Source of the DNA: Yinghuangia elevatio
GTDB lineage: Bacteria; Actinomycetota; Actinomycetes; Streptomycetales; Streptomycetaceae
Direction: 5' to 3'
Length of the DNA stretch: 64,000 bases
NCBI RefSeq assembly: GCF_040649515.1
Contig: NZ_JBEZFP010000038.1
Span: 1-64,000 of the forward strand
Part shown: piece by piece, positions 43,573-51,906 of the stretch
Position numbering within the stretch: position 1 is the first letter of the stretch
How the letters are laid out: the number at the start of each line of letters is the position of its first letter
Made by a program: the position numbers and the translations under genes
Notes under the pieces: model-generated
Database searches by the model: none
What the model saw: the letters and a program-made list of their open reading frames with translations, nothing else
Told to the model about the DNA's origin: nothing

Positions 43573-44584
43573 CGGACTTCCCCCTCCGTATCCGGCCCAC
43601 CCCGAGGTAGACGGCGGTCACCAGCAGCAGGAACAGGAGCAGCAGCACCGACATCGCCGATCCGGTGCCGAAGTTCCAGGTGACGAACGAGTTCTGGTAG
43701 ATGTGGATCGAGATGAGGTCGGCTTCGTCGGGCGCCGACTTGCCGAACAGCACGTACGGCGTGTTGAAGTCGTTGAAGGTCCACAGGAAGAGCACGAGCA
43801 GCACCACGCGGTTGACCGGCGCGAGCATCGGGATCGTGACGCGGCGGATCTGCTGCCACACCCCGGCGCCGTCCAGCGCGGCGGCCTCGTAGACGTCGCG
43901 CGGGATGTTCTGCAGCGCGGCCATCAGGCACAGGAACGCGAACGGCCAGGTCCGCCACACGGCGGTGACCACCAGCGCCCAGAAGCTGTTTCCGCCGATG
44001 AGCCAGAACGGCCGGTCGTCGACCAGCCCGAGCTGGTCCACCAGCACGTGGTTCACCAGACCGGTGTCGCGCTGGAACATGAACCCGAAGGTGATCACGC
44101 CGGTGTAGACCGGCAGCGCGTACGGCACCAGGAACAGCGCCCGCAGGAAGCCGCGGCCGCGGAACGCGCCCTGCATGAGGATCGCGCCGGTGATGCCGAG
44201 CAGCCAGGAGATGCCGACGACCAGCACCGTGAACATCACGGTCACCCAGAACGAGTCCAGCAGGGCCTTGCCCACCGGGCCGTCGAAGTCCACCGCGAGC
44301 CGGTAGTTGTCGAACCCGGCCCCGGGGGCGCTGGTCCAGTGCCGGATGTGGAACTGGGTGAGCTTCAGGAAGCTCATCCCGATACCGACCGCCATGGGGA
44401 TGACGTGCACGAGGAGTTCGAGCACGATGGCGGGCGCGAGCAGGACGTACGGCAGTGCTCTGCGGGGGATCCGGAACCGTCCGCGCGGGAACCGTCCGCG
44501 GGCGGTCGGCTTGCCGAGGCCGCCCGGCCCGTCGTCCGGCGGGTCCTCGGCGACCGGGTCCCGGCGGGTGGTCGTGGCGGCCAT
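43565..44584 (-). CDS. Sugar ABC transporter permease, MalF/CebF-type
   Basis: A 339-residue membrane protein: a disordered Arg/Gly-rich start (1-40), then six helices (RALPYVLLAPAIVLELLVHVIPM first) and the EAA loop YEAAALDGAGVWQQIRRVTIPMLAP. First permease of the pair, with binding-protein gene 273 bases upstream. ATG 44584 has AGGAAGGA 7 bases upstream. It forms the heteromeric pore with the 42733 product. Confidence 0.93.
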   Translation of the reverse strand: MAATTTRRDPVAEDPPDDGPGGLGKPTARGRFPRGRFRIPRRALPYVLLAPAIVLELLVHVIPMAVGIGMSFLKLTQFHIRHWTSAPGAGFDNYRLAVDFDGPVGKALLDSFWVTVMFTVLVVGISWLLGITGAILMQGAFRGRGFLRALFLVPYALPVYTGVITFGFMFQRDTGLVNHVLVDQLGLVDDRPFWLIGGNSFWALVVTAVWRTWPFAFLCLMAALQNIPRDVYEAAALDGAGVWQQIRRVTIPMLAPVNRVVLLVLFLWTFNDFNTPYVLFGKSAPDEADLISIHIYQNSFVTWNFGTGSAMSVLLLLFLLLVTAVYLGVGRIRRGKSDA

Positions 44585-44639
44585 CGGGTCGTTCCTTCCT
44601 GCGATCCCCGCGCGGGAGCGCGGTGCGGTGCGGCGTGGT

Positions 44640-44718
44640 GAGCGCTTCCTGACGAGGGCGCTTCCTCACGTGGGCGCTGCCTGGGCGGGTGCTTCCCGAA
44701 GAGGCGCTACCTGACGGC
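44640..44718. repeat. Five imperfect tandem repeats of 15-16 bases
   Basis: Units begin at 44640, 44656, 44672, 44688 and 44703 and follow the pattern GGGCGCTTCCTCACGT with a few changes each. They lie between the permease start and the binding-protein stop, in the intercistronic stretch, where they could affect mRNA stability or differential expression. Confidence 0.6.
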
Positions 44719-44857
44719 GAGCGTGGTGAGGGAGTGTTGTCGGCCCAGGGCGCGTGTCGTGACGGAGGGGCGCGGTGCGGTGGCGGGGCCGGAACGGATT
44801 CGCCGGCCGCCTCGGCGGTGCCGCCGCACCGCGGTCTCCAGGGGTCCCGCGCGGCGG

Positions 44858-46201
44858 TCAGCCGGCGGCGACCATCTTTTCCTGCGCCTCGTCGAGTGCG
44901 GACTTGACGGCGGCCTCGGTGACGTCCTTGCCGGACGCGGCATCAGCGATGAGCTTCTTGACCGCGTTGCCGACCAACGTCTCGAACTGGCTCTCCGCGG
45001 GAACCTGCGGCAGCGGTGCGGCGGTTTCGGCCAGGGCCTGCTGGAAGACCTTGACGCCCTCGGTCTGGAAGGCCGGGTCGTCGTAGGCGTCCTTGACCGA
45101 CGGCAGCGACCCGTACGTCTTGTTGAGCGTCTTCTGCGTCTCGGCGCTCGTCATGAAGGCCATGAACTCGAACGCCGCGTCCTTCGCGTCGGAGTCCTTG
45201 AACACCGCCATGTTGATGCCGCCGACCATGCTGTTGATCCGCGGCGCCCCGGCGGGGGCGGAGGCCGGGAACGGGATCGGCGCCACGCCGATGTCGTCCG
45301 GGTTCATGCCGTTCGAGACCAGCGAGCCCTGCGCGGCCTGCCACATCAGCATCGCGGACTTGCCGGTGGCGAAGTCCTTGAGCGACTGGGTGCCTTGGCT
45401 GTACTCGGCGTTGCTGGGGTTGACGATCTTGTCCTTGGCGAGCAGGTCGACGTACCGCTTGACGCCCTGGACCATCTGCGGCGAGTTGAAGGCGGGCTTG
45501 CCGTCCTTGGTGAAGATCTCGGCGCCGTACTGCTTGCCGAACGTGAAGGCGTGGTGCACGCCTTCGGTGTAGCTGCCGCCCTCCAGGGCGAGGCCCCAGC
45601 GGCCGTCCGTGCTCAGCTTGCGGCCGACCTCGGCCATCTCTTCCCAGGTCTTGGGCGGTTGGACGCCGGCCTCGCGGAAGATCTTCTTGTTGTAGTAGAG
45701 GGCGTACGAGCTGCTGTAGATCGGCAGGCCCATCGGGGGCTTGCCCTCCGCGCCGGTGGCGGCGTACGGGGTGGCCAGGAAGCGGTCCTTGCCGCCGACC
45801 TTGGCGAGCACCGTGTCGTCGATCGGCACGAACGCGTCCGTCGCCTGGAGCGAGGCGGACCAGGTGTTGCCGATGTTCAGGATGTCCGGCCCCTTGCCGG
45901 AGGTGGTCGCGGCGAGGATGCGGTTGAGGAGGTCGTCCCACGGCACGACCTCGAGGTCGACCTTGATCCCGGTGCGCTGCGTGAACTTGTCGAGTTCGGG
46001 CTGCAGCACCTGCTTGTCGTGCTCGATGCTGGTGCCCTGGTTGGTGGCCCAGTACGTGATGGTCTTGCCGGCGGACCCGCCGGGGCCGCCCGAGGCGCCG
46101 CCGTCGTCGTCCGAATCGGACCCGCCGCATCCGGCCAGGACGAGGGCCGACAGGGTCAGTGCCAGAGCAGGGGCGACTCTTCGAACACGTCGTACTCGCA
46201 C
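44858..46201 (-). CDS. ABC transporter extracellular sugar-binding lipoprotein
   Basis: A 447-residue binding protein. Lipobox ALVLAGCGG gives a lipid-anchored Cys near 25, followed by a Ser/Asp/Gly linker and the SBP1 fold: ITYWATNQG, DLEVVPWDDLLNRILAATTSGKGPDILNIGNTW, YYNKKIFREAGVQPPKTWEEM (class 1 signature region), GKSAMLMWQAAQGSL. Captures a mono- or oligosaccharide outside the membrane. GTG 46201 has GAGGAG 9 bases upstream. The first and probably most expressed gene of the operon. Confidence 0.94.
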   Translation of the reverse strand: MRVRRVRRVAPALALTLSALVLAGCGGSDSDDDGGASGGPGGSAGKTITYWATNQGTSIEHDKQVLQPELDKFTQRTGIKVDLEVVPWDDLLNRILAATTSGKGPDILNIGNTWSASLQATDAFVPIDDTVLAKVGGKDRFLATPYAATGAEGKPPMGLPIYSSSYALYYNKKIFREAGVQPPKTWEEMAEVGRKLSTDGRWGLALEGGSYTEGVHHAFTFGKQYGAEIFTKDGKPAFNSPQMVQGVKRYVDLLAKDKIVNPSNAEYSQGTQSLKDFATGKSAMLMWQAAQGSLVSNGMNPDDIGVAPIPFPASAPAGAPRINSMVGGINMAVFKDSDAKDAAFEFMAFMTSAETQKTLNKTYGSLPSVKDAYDDPAFQTEGVKVFQQALAETAAPLPQVPAESQFETLVGNAVKKLIADAASGKDVTEAAVKSALDEAQEKMVAAG

Positions 46202-46244
46202 GATGACCGACTCCTCAGCTGCAGGGGACTTTGTTCGCGGTGTG

Positions 46245-46273
46245 ATTTAACTGGCGGTGAACATCACCGTCAA
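46245..46273 (-). promoter_or_regulatory. Promoter of the sugar transporter operon
   Basis: On the minus strand TTGACG (46273-46268) and TTAAAT (46250-46245) are spaced by 17 bases, a near-consensus primary-sigma promoter 44 bases before the binding-protein GTG. Confidence 0.75.
46255..46269. promoter_or_regulatory. Candidate operator of the ROK repressor
   Basis: CGGTGA-ACA-TCACCG, a 15-bp inverted repeat lying almost entirely within the -35/-10 spacer of the transporter promoter. Repressor bound here would block RNA polymerase. The divergent ROK protein is the obvious candidate. Confidence 0.6.
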
Positions 46274-46368
46274 GAGCAAGACACCGGCGAACTTCCCGGT
46301 AAAATCTGCTTGACCAGCTTGTTTCAAGGGTTGAAGTATGTGGAGGCACGACGAGGGTGGGAGCCACG

Positions 46369-47613
46369 ATGGAGTCCGGCAGGCAGTCCGACAAACTCAG
46401 TACGGTGCAGGGTCTGCGGCGCGCCAACCGCGCCCAGGTCCTCCAGCGGCTGTACGCCGACGGCCCGCTCAGCAGGCCGGACCTGACCCGCCTGACCGGA
46501 CTCAGCCAGGCGACCGTCAGCAACGTCGTCGGCGACCTCGTCGAGGCGGGAGTCGTCACCGAGGCCGGCGCGCTGGACAGTTCCGGCGGGCGCCCCCGGG
46601 TGCTCCTGCGCGTCGAGCCGGACCACGCCCGCGTCATCGGCGTCGACGTCGGCGAAACCGGCGTGAAGGTCGAGCTGTTCGACCTCGGCATGCGCGAACT
46701 TGCGCGCGCCGACTTCGCGTTGTCCGCCCAGGGTGCCGACGTGGACGAGGTCGTGCGGCACATCCTGGCCGGCCTCGACAAGGTCTGCCGTGACGCGGGC
46801 GTCGACCCGTCCGCCGTCATGGGCGTGGGCATCGGGGTGCCGGGCCTGGTCGAGCACGGCGCCGCGGACGCGGGCCCGGGGGAGCACGCCGACCTGCTGG
46901 TCCACGGCCAGACCACCGGCTGGGAGGCGGTCCCGTTGCGGCGTCTGCTGCGCGAGGGCACCGATCTGCCTCTGCACATCGACAACGGCGCCAAGACGAT
47001 GGGCCGGGCCGAGATGTGGTTCGGCTCGGGCCGGGGCGTCGGCAATGCGGTGATGATCCTGCTGGGCTCCGGCATCGGAGCGGCCATCGTCACCGACGGC
47101 AAGATGTACCGCGGCTCCACCACCAGCGCGGGCGAACTCGGCCACCTGACCGTCGACGTCGGCGGACGGCGGTGCCGCTGCGGCGCGCTCGGCTGCCTGG
47201 AGGCGTACGTCGGCGCCGAGGCCATCCTCGACCGCTACCGCGAACTGCGCCTTGACGACGTGCTGACCGGCGCCGACGAGGAGACCCGCATCGCCGCCCT
47301 GGTCGCGGCCGCGGACATCTCCGCGGACGCGGCATCGGTCCTGGAGACGACCGCGCTCTACCTGGGCGTCGGCATCGGCAACCTGGTCAACCTGTTCAAC
47401 CCGCAGCGCATCGTGCTGGGCGGCTGGGCGGGACTGGCCATCGGGGGCCGCATGCTCCCCGCGATCCAGGCCGCGGCCGCGGACCACGCCCTGCGAAGGC
47501 CGTTCGCCGGCACCACGATCGAACTGGCACGCCTGGGACCGGACGCGGTCGCGCTGGGCGCGGCCACGCTGCCGGTCGAGCGCTTCCTGCTCGCGGGCGG
47601 CATCCCCGACTGA
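46369..47613 (+). CDS. ROK-family sugar-responsive transcriptional repressor
   Basis: A 414-residue protein. An N-terminal winged HTH (about 10-75: RRANRAQVLQRLYADGPLSRPDLTRLTGLSQATVSNVVGDLVEAG) is joined to a ROK sugar-kinase-like fold: IGVDVGETGVKVEL phosphate loop, GVGIGVPGLV, HIDNGAKTMGRAEMWFGSGRG, and the zinc-binding CRCGALGCLE motif. The kinase catalytic Asp of true glucokinases is replaced by an N-G context, fitting a sensor role. ATG 46369 has GGGAG 5 bases upstream; GTG 46357 is an alternative. Divergent from the transporter operon that it most likely controls. Confidence 0.92.
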   Translation: MESGRQSDKLSTVQGLRRANRAQVLQRLYADGPLSRPDLTRLTGLSQATVSNVVGDLVEAGVVTEAGALDSSGGRPRVLLRVEPDHARVIGVDVGETGVKVELFDLGMRELARADFALSAQGADVDEVVRHILAGLDKVCRDAGVDPSAVMGVGIGVPGLVEHGAADAGPGEHADLLVHGQTTGWEAVPLRRLLREGTDLPLHIDNGAKTMGRAEMWFGSGRGVGNAVMILLGSGIGAAIVTDGKMYRGSTTSAGELGHLTVDVGGRRCRCGALGCLEAYVGAEAILDRYRELRLDDVLTGADEETRIAALVAAADISADAASVLETTALYLGVGIGNLVNLFNPQRIVLGGWAGLAIGGRMLPAIQAAAADHALRRPFAGTTIELARLGPDAVALGAATLPVERFLLAGGIPD

Positions 47614-47714
47614 GCCGGTGCGAGCGTCCGAACCTGTATCCGTTTGGCGCGAATTCGGGTGACACGGTCCCGGCCCGCACCTAACGTGCAACGGTCTCGC
47701 GAAGGAGGCGAAAG

Positions 47715-48899
47715 GTGAACGGGCCGGCGCAGTTGCTGAGCCACGCGCCGGACCACATCCTCGTCCCGCTGCTGGAGCGGTGCTCCGCCGACCTGCGCGG
47801 CGCCATCCTGGCCGGGACGCACGGTGCGGACCGGCGCGTCGTCGACGCCGTGATCACCCGCGGCTCACCGGTGTTGCGCCACACCCTGGCCGCGAACCAG
47901 GCGCTGGCACCCGAGGACCTGGAGCGGCTGGCCGACCGCGCCGACGGCCGGACCGCCTGGCGGCTCGCGCTGCACCCGCGCGTCCACCGCGACCTGATGG
48001 TGCGCGTGATGGCGGTGGCCGACCCGGGCCGCGCGCTGCTGGACAGCCGCCCGTACGACCGCACGCGACACGAGCAGTACGCGCTGGTCGAGTCGCCCGA
48101 CGCGGCGTACGTCGTCCACGGACTGCGCGGGATCTTCCGCGACGGGACGCTTGCCGACCGGGCCGTGGTCCTGCGCGCGGGGCACAACCTCCTGCGACTC
48201 CTCGGGCCGGAGCGGGGCCACGCGACGTTCGCCAGGCACGGGACCACCCTCGGCAAGAAGGAAGCGGACGTGGTCGCCCGCGCGTTCAGGCACCCCGACG
48301 GTCCGGGCATCATGCATCGGCTGAGCACGTTCAAGGCGCGAAAGCGGCCGCTGATCGCCCAGTTGCGCCGGCACGACACCATGTGGCTGTCCGACGAGCC
48401 CACGGGCTACCGCCCACCGAGCCTGTTGCACCCCTCGGGCCTGCACCTGCTGTTGCTGGCCCCCCACGTGCTGGGCTGGGACGAACTGATGCGCTGCGAC
48501 GCGCAACTGCGCTGGGGCACAGTGGCCACGCTCACCCTCGGGGACCAGCCGGGGTGCCCCGACGAGTTCAGGGCCCGCGCCGACGTGGTCCGCGCCGACC
48601 CGCGTACGACCGGCGTCGCCGCCGACCCCGCGCGGGTCCTCACCCCGTGGTGGTTCCGCGTCCCGCCGGGCCCGACGGCGGCCACCCTGGCCGGTGTTCC
48701 GCCGCCGCCTCCCGCACCTCCGGCGCTCAGGCCCTATGAACACCTGACCCCCGAGGCCCGCGCGCACGCGCTGGGCACGCTCGCCGCCGCGTCCCTCGGC
48801 GACCGGATCGACGCCTGGCTCGTGGCCCTGCGCCTGCTCCCCGACTTCCCGGGGTCCCTCCCTGAACTCCTCGACACGTCGACCCGCGCCACCGTCTGA
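47715..48899 (+). CDS. Hypothetical protein with helical N-terminal half
   Basis: A 394-residue soluble protein. The first 200 residues are helical with HEAT-like spacing (ILVPLLERCSADLRGAILAGTHGADRRVVDAVITRGSPVLRHTLAAN). The middle has RLSTFKARKRPLIAQLRRHDTMWL, and after a Pro-rich stretch a C-terminal LTPEARAHALGTLAAASLGDRIDAWLVALRLL domain. No family recognised. GTG 47715 is supported by AGGAGGCGAAAG. Ends with a hairpin shared with the convergent MarR gene. Confidence 0.7.
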   Translation: MNGPAQLLSHAPDHILVPLLERCSADLRGAILAGTHGADRRVVDAVITRGSPVLRHTLAANQALAPEDLERLADRADGRTAWRLALHPRVHRDLMVRVMAVADPGRALLDSRPYDRTRHEQYALVESPDAAYVVHGLRGIFRDGTLADRAVVLRAGHNLLRLLGPERGHATFARHGTTLGKKEADVVARAFRHPDGPGIMHRLSTFKARKRPLIAQLRRHDTMWLSDEPTGYRPPSLLHPSGLHLLLLAPHVLGWDELMRCDAQLRWGTVATLTLGDQPGCPDEFRARADVVRADPRTTGVAADPARVLTPWWFRVPPGPTAATLAGVPPPPPAPPALRPYEHLTPEARAHALGTLAAASLGDRIDAWLVALRLLPDFPGSLPELLDTSTRATV

Positions 48900-48926
48900 G
48901 TGCTGACCTGCCGACGACGCGGTGGC

Positions 48927-48957
48927 GGTCCGGTAGGTCGGGTGGGGGTCCCGGACC
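48927..48957. terminator. Hairpin between convergent genes
   Basis: GGTCCGG (48927-48933) and CCGGACC (48951-48957) with a 17-base loop, 28 bases after the stop of the hypothetical gene. Confidence 0.45.
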
Positions 48958-48964
48958 ATTCGGG

Positions 48965-49459
48965 TCAGTCGTCGTCGCCCAGGGTCTCCAGCAGTGCGCG
49001 CAGGCCGGAGGCCAACGCCTTGCGCTGTGCCGCGCCCAGTCCGGAGAGCATGCGCTCTTCGGTGGCCACGTGGTCGGGCAGGGCGGCGTCGATCAGGGTG
49101 CGGCCTTTGTCGGTGAGCCCGACGTACACGTTGCGTGCGTCCGCCTCGCCGCGCGTGCGTGTCACCAGACCGCGCGCCTCCAACTTGTCGAGGCGCTGAC
49201 TGATCGCGCCGGAGGTGACCATCGACGCGCGCATCAGTTCCGCCGGGGTGAGGCGGTGCGGCGGGTCGCTCCTGCGCAGGGTCGCCAGCATGTCGAACGA
49301 CGGCCCGTCGAGGCCGTGTTCGGCGAAGGTCCGACCCATCTCCGCCTTGGCCAGGCGCGCGGCCCGGGACAGGCGGCCGAACACCTCCATCGGCGACACG
49401 TCCAGGTCGGGACGCTGACGGCCCCACTGCTCGACGATGCGGTCCACATGATCAGCCAC
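48965..49459 (-). CDS. MarR-family regulator
   Basis: A 164-residue MarR protein: N-terminal dimerisation helix VFGRLSRAARLAKAEMGRTFAEHGL, winged HTH LTPAELMRASMVTSGAISQRLDKLEARGLVTRTRGEADARNVYVGLTDKGRTLID with the DxR wing motif, and the C-terminal helix. Controls the divergent oxidoreductase gene and probably itself. GTG 49459 has only a weak GTGGTGG upstream. Confidence 0.92.
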   Translation of the reverse strand: MADHVDRIVEQWGRQRPDLDVSPMEVFGRLSRAARLAKAEMGRTFAEHGLDGPSFDMLATLRRSDPPHRLTPAELMRASMVTSGAISQRLDKLEARGLVTRTRGEADARNVYVGLTDKGRTLIDAALPDHVATEERMLSGLGAAQRKALASGLRALLETLGDDD

Positions 49460-49498
49460 ACCACCACGGTAGCGGATCCCTTAGCGTTGAGATATATT

Positions 49499-49516
49499 TC
49501 TCTTAGCACTAAGAGA
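49499..49516. promoter_or_regulatory. Operator-like palindrome between MarR and NmrA-like genes
   Basis: TCTCTTAG-CA-CTAAGAGA, an 18-bp perfect palindrome with 8-bp arms, AT-rich in a GC-rich genome, in the 76-base divergent gap. A second imperfect half pair (CTTAG...TGAGA) lies just before it at about 49479-49492. This is the expected place and size for a MarR dimer. Confidence 0.7.
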
Positions 49517-49535
49517 TTGACCGGAGGGGTGGACC

Positions 49536-50177
49536 ATGCGCATCACCGTGTTCGGAGCGGCCGGGAACGTCGGCAGCCGCGTCGTCGCCGAGGCATTGGC
49601 CCGGGGGCACGAAGTCACCGCCGTCGTACGCGACTCCGCGCGCTTCGCGGACCTGCATCCGGACGCCGCCCACCGCGTCGGCGACGCCGCACGCGTCGAG
49701 GACGTCGTCGCGCTCACCGCCGGGCAGGACCTCGTCATCGGGGCCACGCGCCCGGCACCGGGCAGCGAGGCCGGACTCCTGGCCGCCACGCGAGGACTGC
49801 TCGCGGGGGCGGAGCGGACCGGCGTACGCCTGCTCCTCGTCGGCGGCGCGGGAAGCCTCACCGTGCCCGGCACCGACGGGCTGACCGTCATCGACTCGCC
49901 CGACTTCCCGGCCTCCTGGCGACCGATCGCCCTCGCGTGCGGCGAGCAGTTGGACGCGGCGCTGGCTGCCCCGGCGTCGGTGGACTGGGCGTACCTGAGC
50001 CCGTCGGCGGTCCTGGAACCCGGCGTGCGGACCGGTGCCTACCGGGTGGGGGGCGACGAGCTCGTCGTCGACGCGGAGGGCAACTCGTCCGTCTCCATGG
50101 AAGACCTCGCCGTCGCCCTGGTCGACGAGGCCGAGCACCCCAAGCACCACCGCACCCGCTTCACCGTGGGCTACTGA
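49536..50177 (+). CDS. NAD(P)-binding oxidoreductase (NmrA/atypical SDR)
   Basis: A 213-residue Rossmann protein: MRITVFGAAGNVGSRVVAEALARGHEVTAVVRD (GxxGxxG), GATRPAPGSEAG, LLLVGGAGSLTVPG and VDWAYLSPSAVLEPG, the layout of YwnB/YhfK-type NAD(P)H-binding proteins. Probably an NAD(P)H-dependent oxidoreductase or redox sensor protein. ATG 49536 has GGAGGGG 8 bases upstream. Divergent from the MarR gene across the palindrome. Confidence 0.9.
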   Translation: MRITVFGAAGNVGSRVVAEALARGHEVTAVVRDSARFADLHPDAAHRVGDAARVEDVVALTAGQDLVIGATRPAPGSEAGLLAATRGLLAGAERTGVRLLLVGGAGSLTVPGTDGLTVIDSPDFPASWRPIALACGEQLDAALAAPASVDWAYLSPSAVLEPGVRTGAYRVGGDELVVDAEGNSSVSMEDLAVALVDEAEHPKHHRTRFTVGY

Positions 50178-50574
50178 CTACCGGGAGAACACGGGCTATC
50201 GGCGGCGGATGCGGGCTCCTCGGCACAGCGGGGACGGGACGGGCGCCGCCGGGGTCGCGGATTCGTCGGGGCCGCCGGGGTCGGTCGGCTGCGTGATGTC
50301 GCCGGAGTACCGGACGACGGGGACGACACAGGGCCGCGAACGGCGGCCGGCGGTAGTGCTCATGGGCGTTCGATCTCCCGCCGCACCCCGGATCAGACAG
50401 GTGTGCGACCGCCGGTCAGCCGTGCGGCGCAGAAGATCGACCCGGTCGGCGGTACCTCGTCACAACCGTGTCACGGTGCCTGGGCGCTGTCCCCCGCAAG
50501 GGACTTCCCCGTATCCGCGGAAATCCGGTGCTGGGTACCGTCGAGGCTCGTCGAGCCTGTCGGGGGAGGCAGCC
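50178..50574. other. Intergenic region with one weak small ORF
   Basis: About 400 bases. On the minus strand 50196-50363 encodes a possible 55-residue protein (listed separately). Otherwise no hairpin or promoter can be named with confidence. Confidence 0.35.
50196..50363 (-). CDS. Possible small protein, low confidence
   Basis: A 55-codon frame from ATG 50363 with GGGAG 11 bases upstream. The product starts MSTTAGRRSRPCVVPVVRYSG, continues with DITQPTDPGGPDESATP and ends in a basic tail. It is not clearly a shadow because no gene overlaps it. No homologue is recognised; a leader or secreted short peptide is conceivable but the sequence shows no signal peptide. Confidence 0.25.
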   Translation of the reverse strand: MSTTAGRRSRPCVVPVVRYSGDITQPTDPGGPDESATPAAPVPSPLCRGARIRRR

Positions 50575-50934
50575 ATGCTTGAAGAGTTCGTGCGATTGCC
50601 GGGGCGGACGAGCGGCGGCGGAGGGGGTCGCGGGGGCCGCGGCGGTGGCGGCGGCACCGGAGGCGGGGGCGGAGGGTACGGAGGTTTCGGGGGTGGCGAC
50701 TTCGGCGGCGGCCTCGAATGGTTCCTGTTCGTCCTGGTGCTGGCCGGCGCCATCTGGCTGGGGGTCTACCTGCACCGGGCGAGCCAGGCGCAGCAGCGGG
50801 CGCAGTTCCTGGCGAGCGTCCCGCCGCCCCCGTCCGTGCCGCCGTCGGCCTACCCGCCACGGCCGCAGAGTCCCGCCCTGATGCACACCCCGACGATGTC
50901 CGTCCCGCCGCGCCCGCCGGCGCCGCCGCCGTGA
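50575..50934 (+). CDS. Small Gly-rich single-pass membrane protein
   Basis: A 119-residue protein: a Gly/Arg-rich N-terminus (about 12-45), one transmembrane helix (about 50-70, WFLFVLVLAGAIWLGVYL), then a polar Gln-rich stretch and a Pro-rich tail ending in poly-Pro. ATG 50575 has GGGGGAGG 7 bases upstream. No known function; the low-complexity ends suggest a surface or linker protein. Confidence 0.65.
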   Translation: MLEEFVRLPGRTSGGGGGRGGRGGGGGTGGGGGGYGGFGGGDFGGGLEWFLFVLVLAGAIWLGVYLHRASQAQQRAQFLASVPPPPSVPPSAYPPRPQSPALMHTPTMSVPPRPPAPPP

Positions 50935-50943
50935 CCGCCGGGC

Positions 50944-51810
50944 TCAGAGACCCAGCACCCGCAGGGCGTTCGTGCGCAGGAACTTGGGCCAGACGTCGTC
51001 CTTGAAGCCGACGTTCGGGAGTTCGGCGAAGATGCGGTCGAGGGTCAGGCCGTAGGGGAAGTAGCCCGCGTACATGACCTTGTCGGCGCCGCGCGTGTTG
51101 GCGTAGTCGACGATCTCGCGCGGGTAGTGCTTGGGCGCGAACGCCGACGAGGACCAGTGCAGGCCGGGCCACTTGAGCATGAGCTTGACGGCGAGGTCGC
51201 ACCACGGCTCGCCGCCGTGCCGCATCACGACGGTGAGCTCGGGGAAGTCGTAGCAGACCTGGTCGAACCGCATGACGTCCTGCGCGGTCGCGGGGACGCG
51301 CGGGCCGGGGATGCCGGCGTTGACGAAGACCGGCAGGCCGAGGTCGACGCACGCCGCGTACATCGGGTACGCGAGGCGGTCGTCGATCGGCACCGGGGGA
51401 GTGCAGCCGCAGGGGAAGAACGACGCCGCGACGACGCCGGCCTCCTCGCGGGCGCGGCGCAGCGCGCGTACGCCTTCCATGATGTTGGTCGGGTCGACCT
51501 GGAAGCTGCCCAGGAGCCGGTCCGGATGGCGGCGCACGGCGTCGACGGTGCCCTCGTCCTCGAACGAGACCGGGATCAGCGCCTTGTCGATCCCGAACCC
51601 GTCCATGGCGCGCAGCAGGTCGTCGGCGGACGAGGCGGAGCGCTCCATCTCGGGGAGGTCCTTGAACATGTAGCCGGCCGGGTGGGTCATGCCGCTGCGG
51701 CTGTCCTCGTCCCGCAGCGTCCCGGCCATGGCGGTGGCCCACCAGCGGCGGTCCTTGTTCGGCAGGCCCATCAGCAGGTCGACGACCCCGACGTCGGACG
51801 GGAAACCCAT
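50944..51810 (-). CDS. Amidohydrolase-family (ACMSD-like) protein
   Basis: A 288-residue TIM-barrel amidohydrolase_2 protein. MRHGGEPWCDLAVKLMLKW supplies a metal-type His, WSSSAFAPKHYP and VMYAGYFPYGLTLDRIF are the C-terminal barrel strands where the family's Asp usually sits (here YAGYFPYG lacks the usual SDYPH, so the site may be altered). The N-terminal HxH pair is not present as such, suggesting an atypical metal site. Probably a decarboxylase or hydrolase of a catabolic pathway. ATG 51810 has AAAGGTG upstream. It reads with the thiolase gene, 96 bases downstream of it. Confidence 0.82.
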   Translation of the reverse strand: MGFPSDVGVVDLLMGLPNKDRRWWATAMAGTLRDEDSRSGMTHPAGYMFKDLPEMERSASSADDLLRAMDGFGIDKALIPVSFEDEGTVDAVRRHPDRLLGSFQVDPTNIMEGVRALRRAREEAGVVAASFFPCGCTPPVPIDDRLAYPMYAACVDLGLPVFVNAGIPGPRVPATAQDVMRFDQVCYDFPELTVVMRHGGEPWCDLAVKLMLKWPGLHWSSSAFAPKHYPREIVDYANTRGADKVMYAGYFPYGLTLDRIFAELPNVGFKDDVWPKFLRTNALRVLGL

Positions 51811-51906
51811 GGCACACCTTTCGTGCGAACGCCGGGGCCCCGGCGGCTACCGGCCGCCGGGACCCCGGAACGAAATCGACAAAGCTCCGGATCCCCGCGA
51901 CGACCG

